Shown here: positions 16,378 to 25,017 of the stretch, in pieces | Layout of the letters: each line of letters opens with the position of its first letter | Position numbering within the stretch: the stretch's first letter is position 1 | NCBI RefSeq assembly: GCF_050490315.1 | Contig: NZ_JBNPEO010000004.1 | Location: 1 to 64,000 of the forward strand | Length of the DNA stretch: 64,000 bases | DNA from: JBNPEO01 sp050490315 | GTDB lineage: Bacteria; Actinomycetota; Actinomycetes; Actinomycetales; Micrococcaceae | Reading direction: 5' to 3' | The notes under the pieces: generated by a model | Database searches by the model: none | Seen by the model: only the letters and a program-made list of their open reading frames with translations | Told to the model about the DNA's origin: nothing | Position numbers and translations under genes: made by a program

Positions 16378-19300
16378 TTAGGGGTTGCAGACGAATTTTG
16401 CATCCGCGCAATCGCCCCAGTCATCACCGGCGTCGTCTCCATTGCTGTCGGCGATGAGCTCAACGTTCTGCTTTCCGGTGATATCAACATTGACCGGCAG
16501 GGCTGCCGAGTCTGCGCTGAGCACCGGGCTGCGGAACAGTTCCACGCCGTCTGCTTTCACAATAAACACCACGGATCCGTGGAGTCCCTTGTTCAGTTTG
16601 ATGTCATCAACACCAACCTTCGCTTGGAAGGACTGGCACTTTGCCTCGGTGCTGATCTTGACGTTGGAGTTAGCGTGGACGCCAAGACCCTTGGGGTATA
16701 CGACGCCGTCCAGCGTCAGAGCGGGGCCGTCGCCAGCGATGTCTTCACCATTGGCCATGTCACGTTCTGCCGGTCCCCACCCATTGGTGGAACTGAGCCA
16801 CGCCAGATCCGATGCGTAGACAGTTCCCGAAAGCTGCACAGCAGGCGCTTCGGTCACAGTGTCAGAGCAGGTGAACTTGGCGTCCGCCCAGTCAGCGTGG
16901 TCATTACCGTTGCCATCCGGGGTGGTGCCAACTACCAGGTCCACGTACTGTGCACCGCTGACGTTCACGTCCAGCGGGAGCGTTGCCGAGGTTGCACCCA
17001 ACACCGGGGTAGTGGTGAGTGTTTTGCCGTCGGCCACCACGCTGAACGTTACCGAACCACGGCTGGCCTGCTCGTCGTCAATACCCACAGCAGCAGTGAA
17101 CTTGGTGCAGTAGCCGCCCAAGAAGTAACGAACCGTCGAAGGGGCGTGAGTTCCCAAGCCCTTCTGGTAAACAACACCATTGAGCGTGATGGGTGCTCCA
17201 TCGTTGAGTGAATCCTCGCCGTTAGATTGGTCCTTTTCTACCGGACCCCAACCATTTGTTGATGAAACCCACTCGTGGTCACTTGCAAACACGGTGGTCT
17301 GCGGTGCCTTCGGGAGAGTTTTGATGGAAGTACTGCCGGTGACAGTGCGGGCACCGTCAGGCGTGTTGTAGGTGCCAGTCAAACCGATGGTGAAGTTACC
17401 GTCGGCCGAACCGGGAGCGGTGAGCTTCCAGTGGGTCGTGAGAGTTCCGCCAGCAGGCAAGGTGGCTGCCGTGGCGGCGTCGCTTGCCGTGGCAGTCCAG
17501 CCCTCAGGCAAAGTCAAGGCAACCTTCACGTTGCTGATCGCTGTGGGTTCGGTAGAGCGCAATACCGTGGTGAAATCGGTCGCTTTGCCCTGCTGGACAA
17601 CATCGGCACCCAAGGAGCCAGAAATGGTTGCACAGGCCGGGACCTCAGTAGAAGCGCCAAGGTCTTCTACCAAAAGGTTGTCCAGCGTGAAGTCTGCACC
17701 GTTATCCGACGCTGTGCGCTGCAAGCCCACAAAGTAGGAGCCACAAGAGCCCGCTGTGAACTGCTGCTCGAAGCGAGTGGTGTCCGTTTTCTTCGGCAAA
17801 GCCTGAGAACCGGTCACGCTCGAACCCTTTGTGGTGTCGTAGCCAGAAACCCAGACGTACTGGCCATCCTTGGTGTTCTGGTAATCGAAAGACACCTTGT
17901 ACTTGTGGCCTGCTTGGAACTTCAGAGTGCTGTCCGCCGTGCGGTAGACAATGCCCGGACCACCGTTGGGGGCAAGATTCTCATCGTGCGCAATCAAGGA
18001 CCAGTTTCCGGCGAGAGTCTCGTCGATGGTGTTGTTGTCCCAACCCTTTTGGGTAAAGGGTTCGTTGCGCTCGGTGATGTGGGTACGCGGGTCGGTGGAA
18101 CCACCGGAGTTGCCCTTGACGAACGGACCCCAGCCCTGATCAACGTTTTCAAAGTCTTCGCTGAGGACACCGGTGGTAGCCACCCGGGAAGTCTTTACGG
18201 CGCGGAAATCGTCAACGCGGACCTTGGCTGTCCCCGCTGCGGCGCTCAACTTCACGGTTGCCTTGGAATCATCTTCGGGAACGTCGATCAGTACCCGAAC
18301 CCGCTGGAAGTTCGTATCGTGCTTCTCATCCGCTGCAACATAGTTCGTAGCCGTGGACGTATCTATCGTGTAGCTCTGCGCCTTGCCGTTGATGTCCACG
18401 GACAAAGTGGTGGGACGGCTCTTGCCCGGCTCAATTTCGAGCCAAGCGCTCACCGAGTACGTGCCTGCGTCAAGATTCTGCACCTGCTGCGAGATGCTTG
18501 AAACGCCTGCGCCCAATTGTGCGTAGCGGCGGCCCAAGCTATCCCGAACCTGCGTTACCGAACCGCTGGGGTTCCAAGCAGTAAGACCGTCTCCATTAAA
18601 ACCCGGGTCGGTGAACGGGGTACCGGAACCGAAGTTGGCCTTCTGGGGCAGTGCGCTGCTGTTGCCCTTGGGGCTGAGCACGTAAGCCTGGCCCGCAGCA
18701 GCCGTGTAGCTGATGGCCCCGTTGACCACGGGAAGGTCAGTAATCTTCACTCGGCCGTTGTCGGTGAGTTTGAACAGTGCCACTGACGTAGCATTTGCGA
18801 ACTCGCTAGTGAGCTTCCAGTTCTGGGCGCCGCTGGTGGCGCTGTAACCGTAGAGCTTGTCGTTAGTATCGTTGTCCTTGGAAGACCACGGCAACAAGTA
18901 GGAAGTTCCCTTGAGGACTGAAGTGCCACCGACGGTGATGTTGCGGTCCGCAGCATTGGTACCGGTCACTGAAACACCGTCGGCGAGGTCAATCTTGTCC
19001 GCCGTCCACTTAGTAATGGCATGGTGCTGGAGGAACTTGGCCGGAAGGTTGGATTCCCACACGTTTTTGCTGAAGGCGTTGTAGTCGTTCTGGCCGGTCC
19101 ATCCTTCGAACTCAACAATGTGAGAGACACCCAGCTTGGGATCCGGGTTCCACACATCGGATTGAGTGTTGTTGATGAAGCGCAGAATCTGGGAATTTAC
19201 GCCCTTATTGCTGCTTCCACCGTAGTTTTCGTCATTGGCCCAGTGCGACCAGGTGTTGTTCTGGCCCAAGTGATCGGCCCATTCAGAACCAACACGGAAA

Positions 19301-20748
19301 CCATTTTTGACCAGTTCGCTCTGCAGGCGCTGTGCCAGCCAGCCCCACTCGTAGTAGACGTCAACGTACGCGAAGTCGAGGTTTTCATCGGTGGCTTCAC
19401 GCAATTGCTTGATGCGTGTGGCCAGCTTGCCGCTAACAATGTCTTGACGCTGGTTAATCAGGTAGGACTGATCGAGCCAATTCCAGCCCAATGCTTTGTC
19501 CGCGCGCAACAGGTCTTCGCTGAAGGACTTGGCCTCGGGGTAAATCTCGGTGGCGTTGATGTGCACACCAAAGGAGGCGTTCCACTTTTTGCCCTCTTTA
19601 ACCATGGCGTTGAGATCATCGAGCCCGCCGGCACGGGTGTTGAAGTTGTCTCCATAGTCCGTGTTCGCGGAGTCGTGACCTTCGGACGTAAAGCCCTTGA
19701 GCATCGCAACTTGTCCTAGACCATCGGTGGCTAAGGAAATGCGTTTGACGTCATCAAGAGTGCGCAGGAACGGGTGCGTGGCTTGGGACGCGAAGTTGAA
19801 GGGGATGTGGGTGATGACGTTGTTCGGCGTCTGCTCACCCTTATTTGCCTTGACTTCAATGTCGCGCATGGCGATCGCCGCGTCTTGCCAGTCAACCGTC
19901 TTGTCAGCGTTGGCGTCGGCGGTGATCGCGACTCGCGTCCAGGGAAGTTCTTCTGTCTGGCTGGAACCATCGGCGCGGTACAGCCACTGTCCGCTGGCAA
20001 TGCCAGATTCCTTACCACCGTCGGCGGTGGCTACGGTCTGGTGCCAGAATCGGCCAGAATCCTTGTAGCCAGGTCCTGAGGAAGTGTCGTAGAGGGCGTT
20101 CGTTTCAAAGGCTGCGCCCAGCTCGGCGGTGTTGGCAAGTGCATAGGCGGACCCTTTAGCCGAAGTGTCCACGGCTGTAGCTGCCGTGATCGGGATAAAA
20201 GCATCGCCGCTGACGGACCGGTCCACCGAGAGGTTGGCGGTGGAAAGCTGCGCGCCGGCCTGGGCCGAGGACACCGTCACCAAGTTCAGTTTGGGCAGCT
20301 GAACCGTTTTGACTTGGTTTGCAGCTGTGTCATTGATCTTGGTGATGTTGAAGTTGACCACGTTCTTGTCCACCGAGAGTTTGGCTTCCAGAGTGATTCC
20401 GCCCAAGGCTGGCACGGTCAGAACGTAGGTAATCGTAGTGTCGTCAACTACCGAAGACGTGACAGTTACGGGCTGCTCTGTGCCATTGATGGTGATGGTC
20501 TTCAGGGCAGAAGGCGTACCGGCAAGTGACTTGCCCGTGGCGCGGTCGGTGTAGCTGATGACCTGCGGGAACGACTTTGAAACCAGCACTGTCAACTTGT
20601 TGCTCTTGAGGACTACCGAGCCCGCTTGAGCTGTTTCGGTAGAGGGCGCCGCGACGGCGGGGAGGGCCGCGATTCCCAGCGCTGACGTTGATAACGCAGC
20701 GGCAAGGCTGAGGGAGAGTGCTCTCCCAAGGGGCCGAATGCGGGGCAT
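16378..20748 (-). CDS. Secreted endo-alpha-N-acetylgalactosaminidase (GH101) with two C-terminal NPCBM domains
   Basis: 1456 aa. The family releases Gal-beta-1,3-GalNAc (core 1 O-glycan) from Ser/Thr of mucin-type glycoproteins, outside the cell. Order: Sec signal peptide (~1-34, AVAA), beta-sandwich (~40-300), GH101 barrel (~305-600) with KGFTSEGHDSANTDYG, likely nucleophile Asp463 (FAYVDVYY) and acid/base Glu489 (RVGSEWADH), a beta domain, galactose-binding-like domains (~715-850, ~863-1031), a NEW3-like domain (~1041-1145) and two NPCBM repeats (~1153-1294, ~1309-1455) sharing SSTNGWGP. No sortase motif or C-terminal membrane helix is seen, so it is probably released or held by its binding modules. 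AAAGGAG precedes the ATG. It is divergent from the agaS-like operon and shares a control region with it. Confidence 0.9.
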   Translation of the reverse strand: MPRIRPLGRALSLSLAAALSTSALGIAALPAVAAPSTETAQAGSVVLKSNKLTVLVSKSFPQVISYTDRATGKSLAGTPSALKTITINGTEQPVTVTSSVVDDTTITYVLTVPALGGITLEAKLSVDKNVVNFNITKINDTAANQVKTVQLPKLNLVTVSSAQAGAQLSTANLSVDRSVSGDAFIPITAATAVDTSAKGSAYALANTAELGAAFETNALYDTSSGPGYKDSGRFWHQTVATADGGKESGIASGQWLYRADGSSQTEELPWTRVAITADANADKTVDWQDAAIAMRDIEVKANKGEQTPNNVITHIPFNFASQATHPFLRTLDDVKRISLATDGLGQVAMLKGFTSEGHDSANTDYGDNFNTRAGGLDDLNAMVKEGKKWNASFGVHINATEIYPEAKSFSEDLLRADKALGWNWLDQSYLINQRQDIVSGKLATRIKQLREATDENLDFAYVDVYYEWGWLAQRLQSELVKNGFRVGSEWADHLGQNNTWSHWANDENYGGSSNKGVNSQILRFINNTQSDVWNPDPKLGVSHIVEFEGWTGQNDYNAFSKNVWESNLPAKFLQHHAITKWTADKIDLADGVSVTGTNAADRNITVGGTSVLKGTSYLLPWSSKDNDTNDKLYGYSATSGAQNWKLTSEFANATSVALFKLTDNGRVKITDLPVVNGAISYTAAAGQAYVLSPKGNSSALPQKANFGSGTPFTDPGFNGDGLTAWNPSGSVTQVRDSLGRRYAQLGAGVSSISQQVQNLDAGTYSVSAWLEIEPGKSRPTTLSVDINGKAQSYTIDTSTATNYVAADEKHDTNFQRVRVLIDVPEDDSKATVKLSAAAGTAKVRVDDFRAVKTSRVATTGVLSEDFENVDQGWGPFVKGNSGGSTDPRTHITERNEPFTQKGWDNNTIDETLAGNWSLIAHDENLAPNGGPGIVYRTADSTLKFQAGHKYKVSFDYQNTKDGQYVWVSGYDTTKGSSVTGSQALPKKTDTTRFEQQFTAGSCGSYFVGLQRTASDNGADFTLDNLLVEDLGASTEVPACATISGSLGADVVQQGKATDFTTVLRSTEPTAISNVKVALTLPEGWTATASDAATAATLPAGGTLTTHWKLTAPGSADGNFTIGLTGTYNTPDGARTVTGSTSIKTLPKAPQTTVFASDHEWVSSTNGWGPVEKDQSNGEDSLNDGAPITLNGVVYQKGLGTHAPSTVRYFLGGYCTKFTAAVGIDDEQASRGSVTFSVVADGKTLTTTPVLGATSATLPLDVNVSGAQYVDLVVGTTPDGNGNDHADWADAKFTCSDTVTEAPAVQLSGTVYASDLAWLSSTNGWGPAERDMANGEDIAGDGPALTLDGVVYPKGLGVHANSNVKISTEAKCQSFQAKVGVDDIKLNKGLHGSVVFIVKADGVELFRSPVLSADSAALPVNVDITGKQNVELIADSNGDDAGDDWGDCADAKFVCNP

Positions 20749-20770
20749 TGCTGCTCCTTTGTGATCGAAA

Positions 20771-20788
20771 ATGAGAAGAATCGCTCAT
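20771..20788. promoter_or_regulatory. Candidate operator next to GH101 gene
   Basis: ATGAG-N8-CTCAT inverted repeat, about 22 bp upstream of the GH101 start. Read on the minus strand it matches the palindrome at 20984-20997 (with flanks) at 13 of 18 positions. It would overlap the early transcript or promoter, consistent with repression by the linked DeoR protein (inference). Confidence 0.45.
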
Positions 20789-20817
20789 TAATGTGCGATA
20801 CCTATCAACATTGTTCA

Positions 20818-20835
20818 TTGTGAAGCCGATCACAA
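20818..20835. promoter_or_regulatory. Crp/GlxR-type site TTGTGA-N6-TCACAA
   Basis: A perfect 18-bp dyad matching the TGTGA-N6-TCACA consensus of Crp/GlxR regulators, which are common in Actinobacteria. Located between the divergent GH101 gene and sugar operon, it suggests cAMP-linked catabolite control of the module. Confidence 0.7.
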
Positions 20836-20983
20836 GGGTGGTTGAGGAAGAAATTGCTGTCTCCGGAGAGATTTTTGCCTTAATAACCCCCAATTGCGGC
20901 TAGATTTGCAGGAAATAAACGCCAAAGGTGGAGAAAGCCGCTGCGGTGAGCTAGCTTTAAGTTGATTGATATTTGGCGTCAAC

Positions 20984-20997
20984 GAGCAAGATTGCTC
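20984..20997. promoter_or_regulatory. Candidate operator GAGCAA-GA-TTGCTC
   Basis: A perfect 14-bp palindrome 60 bp upstream of the agaS-like start. It resembles the repeat at 20771-20788 near the GH101 gene. A shared operator for the DeoR-family regulator encoded at the operon end is the simplest reading. Confidence 0.5.
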
Positions 20998-21057
20998 ATA
21001 AGTAGCGCGCGGAGCAATCACTGCAGTACCAACCCACCAATCAAGGAGCCAGTAAAG

Positions 21058-21972
21058 ATGTCGGAGAGCACTCTCGGCGCATTCATGGACGAGGAACTGA
21101 CCTCGCAGCCGGAAACCTGGGCCAAAGCTATCGCGCAGGCCAAAATCGAAAACGTCCTTCCACAGGATGGCGAGCGCGTAGCAGTCATCGGTTGTGGCAC
21201 CTCATGGTTTATGGCGCAGAGCTATGCAGCCGCTCGCGAAAGCGCGGGCAAGGGCCTGACAGATCCCTTCGCCGCTTCTGAAGCGTTCCTGAACAACAAC
21301 AGCGAAGCCCGCAACTATGACGTAGTAGTTGCCATTACACGCTCAGGCACTACTACTGAAGTTTTGGACTTGCTCCGCGAACTCAAGGGCAAAGTGCGCA
21401 CCGTCGCGATCATTGGCGACGTCCAGTCCCCGATCATCGACCTTGCAGACGAGATTATCGGCTTGCCATACGCGGATGAAAAGTCGGTGGTGCAGACCCG
21501 CTTCGCCACCACAGCATTGGCGTACTTGTTGAGCAGCCTCGGCGAGGACCTGTCTTCGGCGATCGAGGATGCCAAAGAAGCAGTGTCTGCTCCGGTTGAA
21601 CAGGAGCTGATCGACGCCGAACAGTTTACGTTTTTGGGCCGAGGCTGGACCATCGGCTTGGCTCATGAAGCTGGTTTGAAGATGCGAGAGGCTGTACAGG
21701 GCTGGACCGAGTCCTACCCCGCCATGGAGTACCGCCACGGCCCCATCTCCATCGCCGCTCCGAACCGCGTGACCTGGCTCTTCGGTGAGCAGCCCGAGGG
21801 TCTGGACAAGGACATGGAAAAGACTGGTGCCTTGTACCTGCACACCGACAAGCACCCGCTCGCCGAGCTGGCTCGCGTTCACCGCGTGACCCTTGAGCGT
21901 GCCCGTGCCCGCGGTCTGAACCCGGACGTTCCGCGCAACTTGACTCGTTCAGTGATCTTGGCGGACGCCTAA
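21058..21972 (+). CDS. SIS-domain sugar isomerase/deaminase (AgaS-like)
   Basis: 304 aa with two SIS (sugar isomerase) domains: VIGCGTSWFMAQSYAAARES and VVAITRSGTTTEVLDLLREL in the first, LGRGWTIGLAHEAGLKMRE and AMEYRHGPIS in the second. AgaS-type members deaminate/isomerise galactosamine-6-phosphate to tagatose-6-phosphate. That role fits the following kinase and aldolase genes and the divergent GH101 gene (inference); a GlmS/FrlB-like activity is the alternative. ATG 21058 has AAGGAG 9 nt upstream; the frame is open to 20962 but without a site. First gene of a five-gene operon. Confidence 0.85.
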   Translation: MSESTLGAFMDEELTSQPETWAKAIAQAKIENVLPQDGERVAVIGCGTSWFMAQSYAAARESAGKGLTDPFAASEAFLNNNSEARNYDVVVAITRSGTTTEVLDLLRELKGKVRTVAIIGDVQSPIIDLADEIIGLPYADEKSVVQTRFATTALAYLLSSLGEDLSSAIEDAKEAVSAPVEQELIDAEQFTFLGRGWTIGLAHEAGLKMREAVQGWTESYPAMEYRHGPISIAAPNRVTWLFGEQPEGLDKDMEKTGALYLHTDKHPLAELARVHRVTLERARARGLNPDVPRNLTRSVILADA

Positions 21973-22023
21973 GGGTATTGCTGTACTGAACCACAACCTC
22001 TTCTCGGAAGGCTCGGAAAGTAG

Positions 22024-23129
22024 ATGGCGCTAGGGATAGCACGTGCGGCGGTGTTGGCGTTCGACGTCGGCGGTACCGACATGAAGTCTGGTCTAGTTGC
22101 CGCAGACGGCACGGTGCTGGGGGGGGGGGGGAGCCCCACGCCCCCCCACCCCCCCACCCCCGCAGAGAACAGGCCGAGAAACGCCGCCNNNNNNNNNNTG
22201 GGGGAAGCACCAGGTGTTCTTTTCCCCCCCCCCCCCCCCCTCTCCCCCCCCCCCCCCCCCCCCCCCCCCCCACGCCCCGTGATCCGCAGCGTCCGGCAGA
22301 GGCAATATTGGACAGTATCGCCGGGCTTGCCGGCGTGTACTGTGATGCTTTCCCGGAGCACCATATCGAAGCCATGGGGCTGATTGTCCCTGGCTTAGTG
22401 GACGCCGAAGCGGGCATAGGAATTTACTCGGCTAATTTGGGCTGGCGGGATTTCCCTTTTGGTCAAGAAGCTGAAGCCCGCTTGGGTGTCCCGGTCGCTT
22501 TTGGCCATGACGTGGGAACTGCAGGTTACGCGGAACTTGAGTTCGGTGGCGCCAAGGACCACCGTGACGTGGTCATTTTGGTGGTTGGAACCGGTATTGC
22601 AGCCGCAGTTTTTGCTGCCGGCGAGCCCGTGAGCGCTGGCGGCTTCGCAGGTGAACTCGGCCATGCTTTGGTGCCGAACCCTGACGGTGCCGGAACGGTG
22701 ATCTTGGAATCAGTAGGTAGCGCTGGCGGAATTGCCCGCCGTTACGAAGGCTATTCTGGCCGCGCCGTCTCAGGGGCTCGCGAAGTCAGCTCCCTAGCCA
22801 TGGACGGGGACCCGCTCGCGATTCGGGTATGGAGTCAGGCAGTAGATGCTTTGGCGTTCAGCATTTCGCAATGTGTCTCGATTATGGGCACAGAAGCAGT
22901 AGTTATTGGTGGCGGGCTCGCAGAAGCTGGAGATGCCCTGTTGGAGCCGCTGCGCGTGCGAGTAGACGAACTTCTTAGCTTCCACCGCCGCCCGCAGATT
23001 CTGCCCGCAGTATTAGGCCAGGACGCTGGGATCCTAGGTTCTGCTCTGCGCGCCCGCGAACTCCTTGCCCGCCGCGCAGAGGGAAAACTGGAACAGGAAA
23101 CGCTCGCGGAAGAAGAGGTTTCCCCATGA
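22024..23129 (+). CDS. ROK family sugar kinase, interrupted by an assembly gap
   Basis: The N-terminal piece from ATG 22024 reads VLAFDVGGTDMKSGLVAADGT (phosphate-binding loop). It runs into a poly-G tract, ten N and poly-C tracts, and coding resumes in another frame by about 22272 (DPQRPAEAILDS...). It then continues through VPVAFGHDVGTAGYAE (likely catalytic Asp), GGFAGELGHALVPNP and VVIGGGLAEAGD to the stop at 23129. Nearly all of a ~300-aa ROK protein is present; the frame change is most simply a gap artefact. The usual CxCGxxGCxE zinc motif after GELGH is absent. In context it may phosphorylate GalNAc, galactosamine or another hexose (inference). The stop overlaps the next start (ATGA). 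Confidence 0.75.
22119..22271. other. Assembly gap with homopolymer artefacts
   Basis: A run of 13 G from 22119, C-rich low-complexity sequence, ten N at 22189-22198, then long C tracts up to about 22271. Poly-G at one contig end and poly-C at the facing end resemble no-signal G calls of two-colour sequencing at a scaffold join. The sequence here should not be translated. Confidence 0.9.
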
Positions 23130-24136
23130 GTGCAAGCGTGAGCATCAAGGGCGGTGCCGGTGATTCAAGCGCAGCTGCCAAGCGTGAACCACGCGTTGTG
23201 ACGGTAACGCCCAACCCCGCCGTGGATACCACTTATCAAGTTGCAGCCATTGTTCGGGGGGCCAGTCACCGCGTTCCGGGGCCGCTGGTGCATGCAGGCG
23301 GTAAAGGCCTGAACGTGGCCCGCGTGGCCCATCAACTTGGCTTCCCAGTTCTTGCGATTGCCCCAGTTGGCGGAATCGCTGGTGCAGAGTTTTCAGAAGA
23401 GCTCAGCGCCAGTACGGTCCCACATCAGCTCATTCCGGTGGCAGCATCCACACGTCGAAGTATCGCCTTGGTCGATGCGAATGATGGCGAGACCAGCATT
23501 TTTAATGAGGCCGGTAATCCCCTGACTGTGGACGAATGGCAAAAGCTAGCCGCCGCCGTCGTAGATTCCCTTAGCGACGAAATTCACCCGGCTGGAGTCC
23601 TTGTAGGCTCGGGAAGTCTTCCCTCCGGGGCGCCAGCTGACTTCTACCCGGCACTTGTTGCCTTGGGGCACAATGCCGGAGTACCGGTGATTGTAGATAC
23701 CTCAGGGCCAGGTATTCTCGCCGCAGCCCGGGCTGGTGCGGACCTACTGAAACCAAATCACCACGAACTCATCGAAGCGATGGGTCTCGAGGACCTTCCC
23801 TCGGCCGCGTGGGAACTCATCAAACTAGGCGCACGGATGGTGTTAGTCAGTGCAGGGGCAGAAGGAATGATGGCCTTCAGCGCTGAACACCCTGGAAAGT
23901 ACTGGACGGCACGTTTGCCAGAGCCGCTCAGTGGTAATCCCACGGGGGCGGGCGATGCCGCAGTCTCAGCGACCGCCGTCGCGCTCGCCCAAGGAGTACG
24001 TGATCCGGCCGAAATTCTTCGCCGCGCCACCAGCTGGTCTGCTGCGGCAGTGCTGATGCCCGGCGCTGGTGAGATCTCAGCACGCTTCAGAGAGCTTGAA
24101 AAACTTTTGATCCTGACCGAAAAGGAATCGCAATGA
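23126..24136 (+). CDS. PfkB-family 1-phosphofructokinase / tagatose-6-phosphate kinase
   Basis: 336 aa sugar-phosphate kinase with both PfkB signatures: HAGGKGLNVARVAHQLG near residues 55-72 and NPTGAGDAAVSATAVAL with the catalytic Asp near the C-terminus. The subfamily phosphorylates fructose-1-phosphate or tagatose-6-phosphate. The preceding AgaS-like gene and following class II aldolase favour tagatose-6-phosphate to tagatose-1,6-bisphosphate. There is an extra ~20-residue N-terminal stretch before VVTVTPNPAVDTT. It overlaps both neighbours by 4 nt. Confidence 0.88.
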   Translation: MSASVSIKGGAGDSSAAAKREPRVVTVTPNPAVDTTYQVAAIVRGASHRVPGPLVHAGGKGLNVARVAHQLGFPVLAIAPVGGIAGAEFSEELSASTVPHQLIPVAASTRRSIALVDANDGETSIFNEAGNPLTVDEWQKLAAAVVDSLSDEIHPAGVLVGSGSLPSGAPADFYPALVALGHNAGVPVIVDTSGPGILAAARAGADLLKPNHHELIEAMGLEDLPSAAWELIKLGARMVLVSAGAEGMMAFSAEHPGKYWTARLPEPLSGNPTGAGDAAVSATAVALAQGVRDPAEILRRATSWSAAAVLMPGAGEISARFRELEKLLILTEKESQ

Positions 24137-24975
24137 CTTTAGTAAACACTCGCGAACTGATGGACCAGGCTGCCGCCGCGGGAGTCGGTCAGGGCGCATT
24201 CAACGTGATCCACCTCGAAACTATTGAGGGACTTGTTTCTGGCGCCGAGCAGGCCGGACTTCCAGTGATTTTGCAAATTTCGGAGAACTGCGCCAAATAC
24301 CACGGTGGTATAGAACCGCTTGCTGCTGCCACCCTAGCAATCGCTCGCCAATCCACCGCGCCGGTAGCAGTTCACCTAGACCATGCCGAGGATGAGCAGC
24401 TGGCGCTGCAGGCAGTGGACTTGGGATTCGGCTCCATCATGTACGACGGCGCCCACCTGGAATATTCAGAAAATGTTGCAGCCACGCAGCGTGTAGTTAA
24501 GTACGCCCATGCGGCGGGTGTGTACGTGGAAGCTGAACTTGGCAAAGTGGGCGGAAAAGACGGTGCCCACGCCCCGGGCGTTTTAACTGACCCGGATGAA
24601 GCAGTCAGCTTTGTTGCTGCCACCGGCGTTGATGCTCTTGCCGTGGCTGTAGGTTCCTCCCACGCCATGACCGAGCGGAGTGCTGCGCTGAACCTGGAGC
24701 GCATTGCTGCCTTAAAGGCAGCCCTTGACGTGCCCTTGGTGCTGCATGGATCATCAGGTGTCTCAGATGCAAACATCGTTGCGGCCATTGCCGCTGGAAT
24801 GACTAAGATCAATGTGTCCACACACTTCAACGGGTTTTTCACCAGGGCAGTCCGTGAATATTTGGATGCCAACCCCACAGTGGTGGATTCACGAAAGTAC
24901 TTGAGCGCCGGCCGCAGGGCATTGGTGCCTGAAGTTGCACGCTTGCTTGCACTCTTCGCCGGCCACGCCGGGTAA
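24133..24975 (+). CDS. Class II ketose-bisphosphate aldolase (tagatose-bisphosphate type)
   Basis: 280 aa zinc aldolase of the Fba/GatY/KbaY family. Visible: AFNVIHLETIEG at the N-terminus, VHLDHAED (catalytic Asp and zinc His), YVEAELGKVGGKDG, VGSSHAMT, VLHGSSGVSD and KINVSTHFN. It would split tagatose-1,6-bisphosphate to DHAP and glyceraldehyde-3-phosphate. A fructose-bisphosphate substrate cannot be excluded, but the operon argues for tagatose. The start overlaps the kinase stop by 4 nt. Confidence 0.9.
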   Translation: MTLVNTRELMDQAAAAGVGQGAFNVIHLETIEGLVSGAEQAGLPVILQISENCAKYHGGIEPLAAATLAIARQSTAPVAVHLDHAEDEQLALQAVDLGFGSIMYDGAHLEYSENVAATQRVVKYAHAAGVYVEAELGKVGGKDGAHAPGVLTDPDEAVSFVAATGVDALAVAVGSSHAMTERSAALNLERIAALKAALDVPLVLHGSSGVSDANIVAAIAAGMTKINVSTHFNGFFTRAVREYLDANPTVVDSRKYLSAGRRALVPEVARLLALFAGHAG

Positions 24976-25017
24976 AGTCGGGTCACCGCTACTATGGCGG
25001 CCCCTTGAAAGGACACG

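Larger units (their letters stand above)
20749..21057. promoter_or_regulatory. Divergent control region of the GH101 gene and the tagatose-phosphate operon
   Basis: 309 bp without a gene. It holds a Crp/GlxR-like palindrome and at least two related inverted repeats (separate entries), plus a partial third copy GGAGCAATCA at 21011-21020. The ribosome sites are AAAGGAG for the minus gene and AAGGAG (21043-21048) for the plus operon. The AT-rich middle (about 20840-20980) probably contains both promoters, but I cannot assign -35/-10 pairs with confidence. Confidence 0.7.

Noticed and set aside
17275..18501. 408-codon plus-strand frame inside the GH101 gene
   Set aside because: Opposite-strand shadow; low-complexity translation and no ribosome site or family features.
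22093..22417. Glycine- or proline-rich frames across the N gap
   Set aside because: Created by poly-G/poly-C artefacts at a scaffold join.
22024..23129. Genuine frameshift or pseudogene in the ROK kinase
   Set aside because: The frame change coincides exactly with the gap; both flanks are well conserved, so an assembly cause is more likely.
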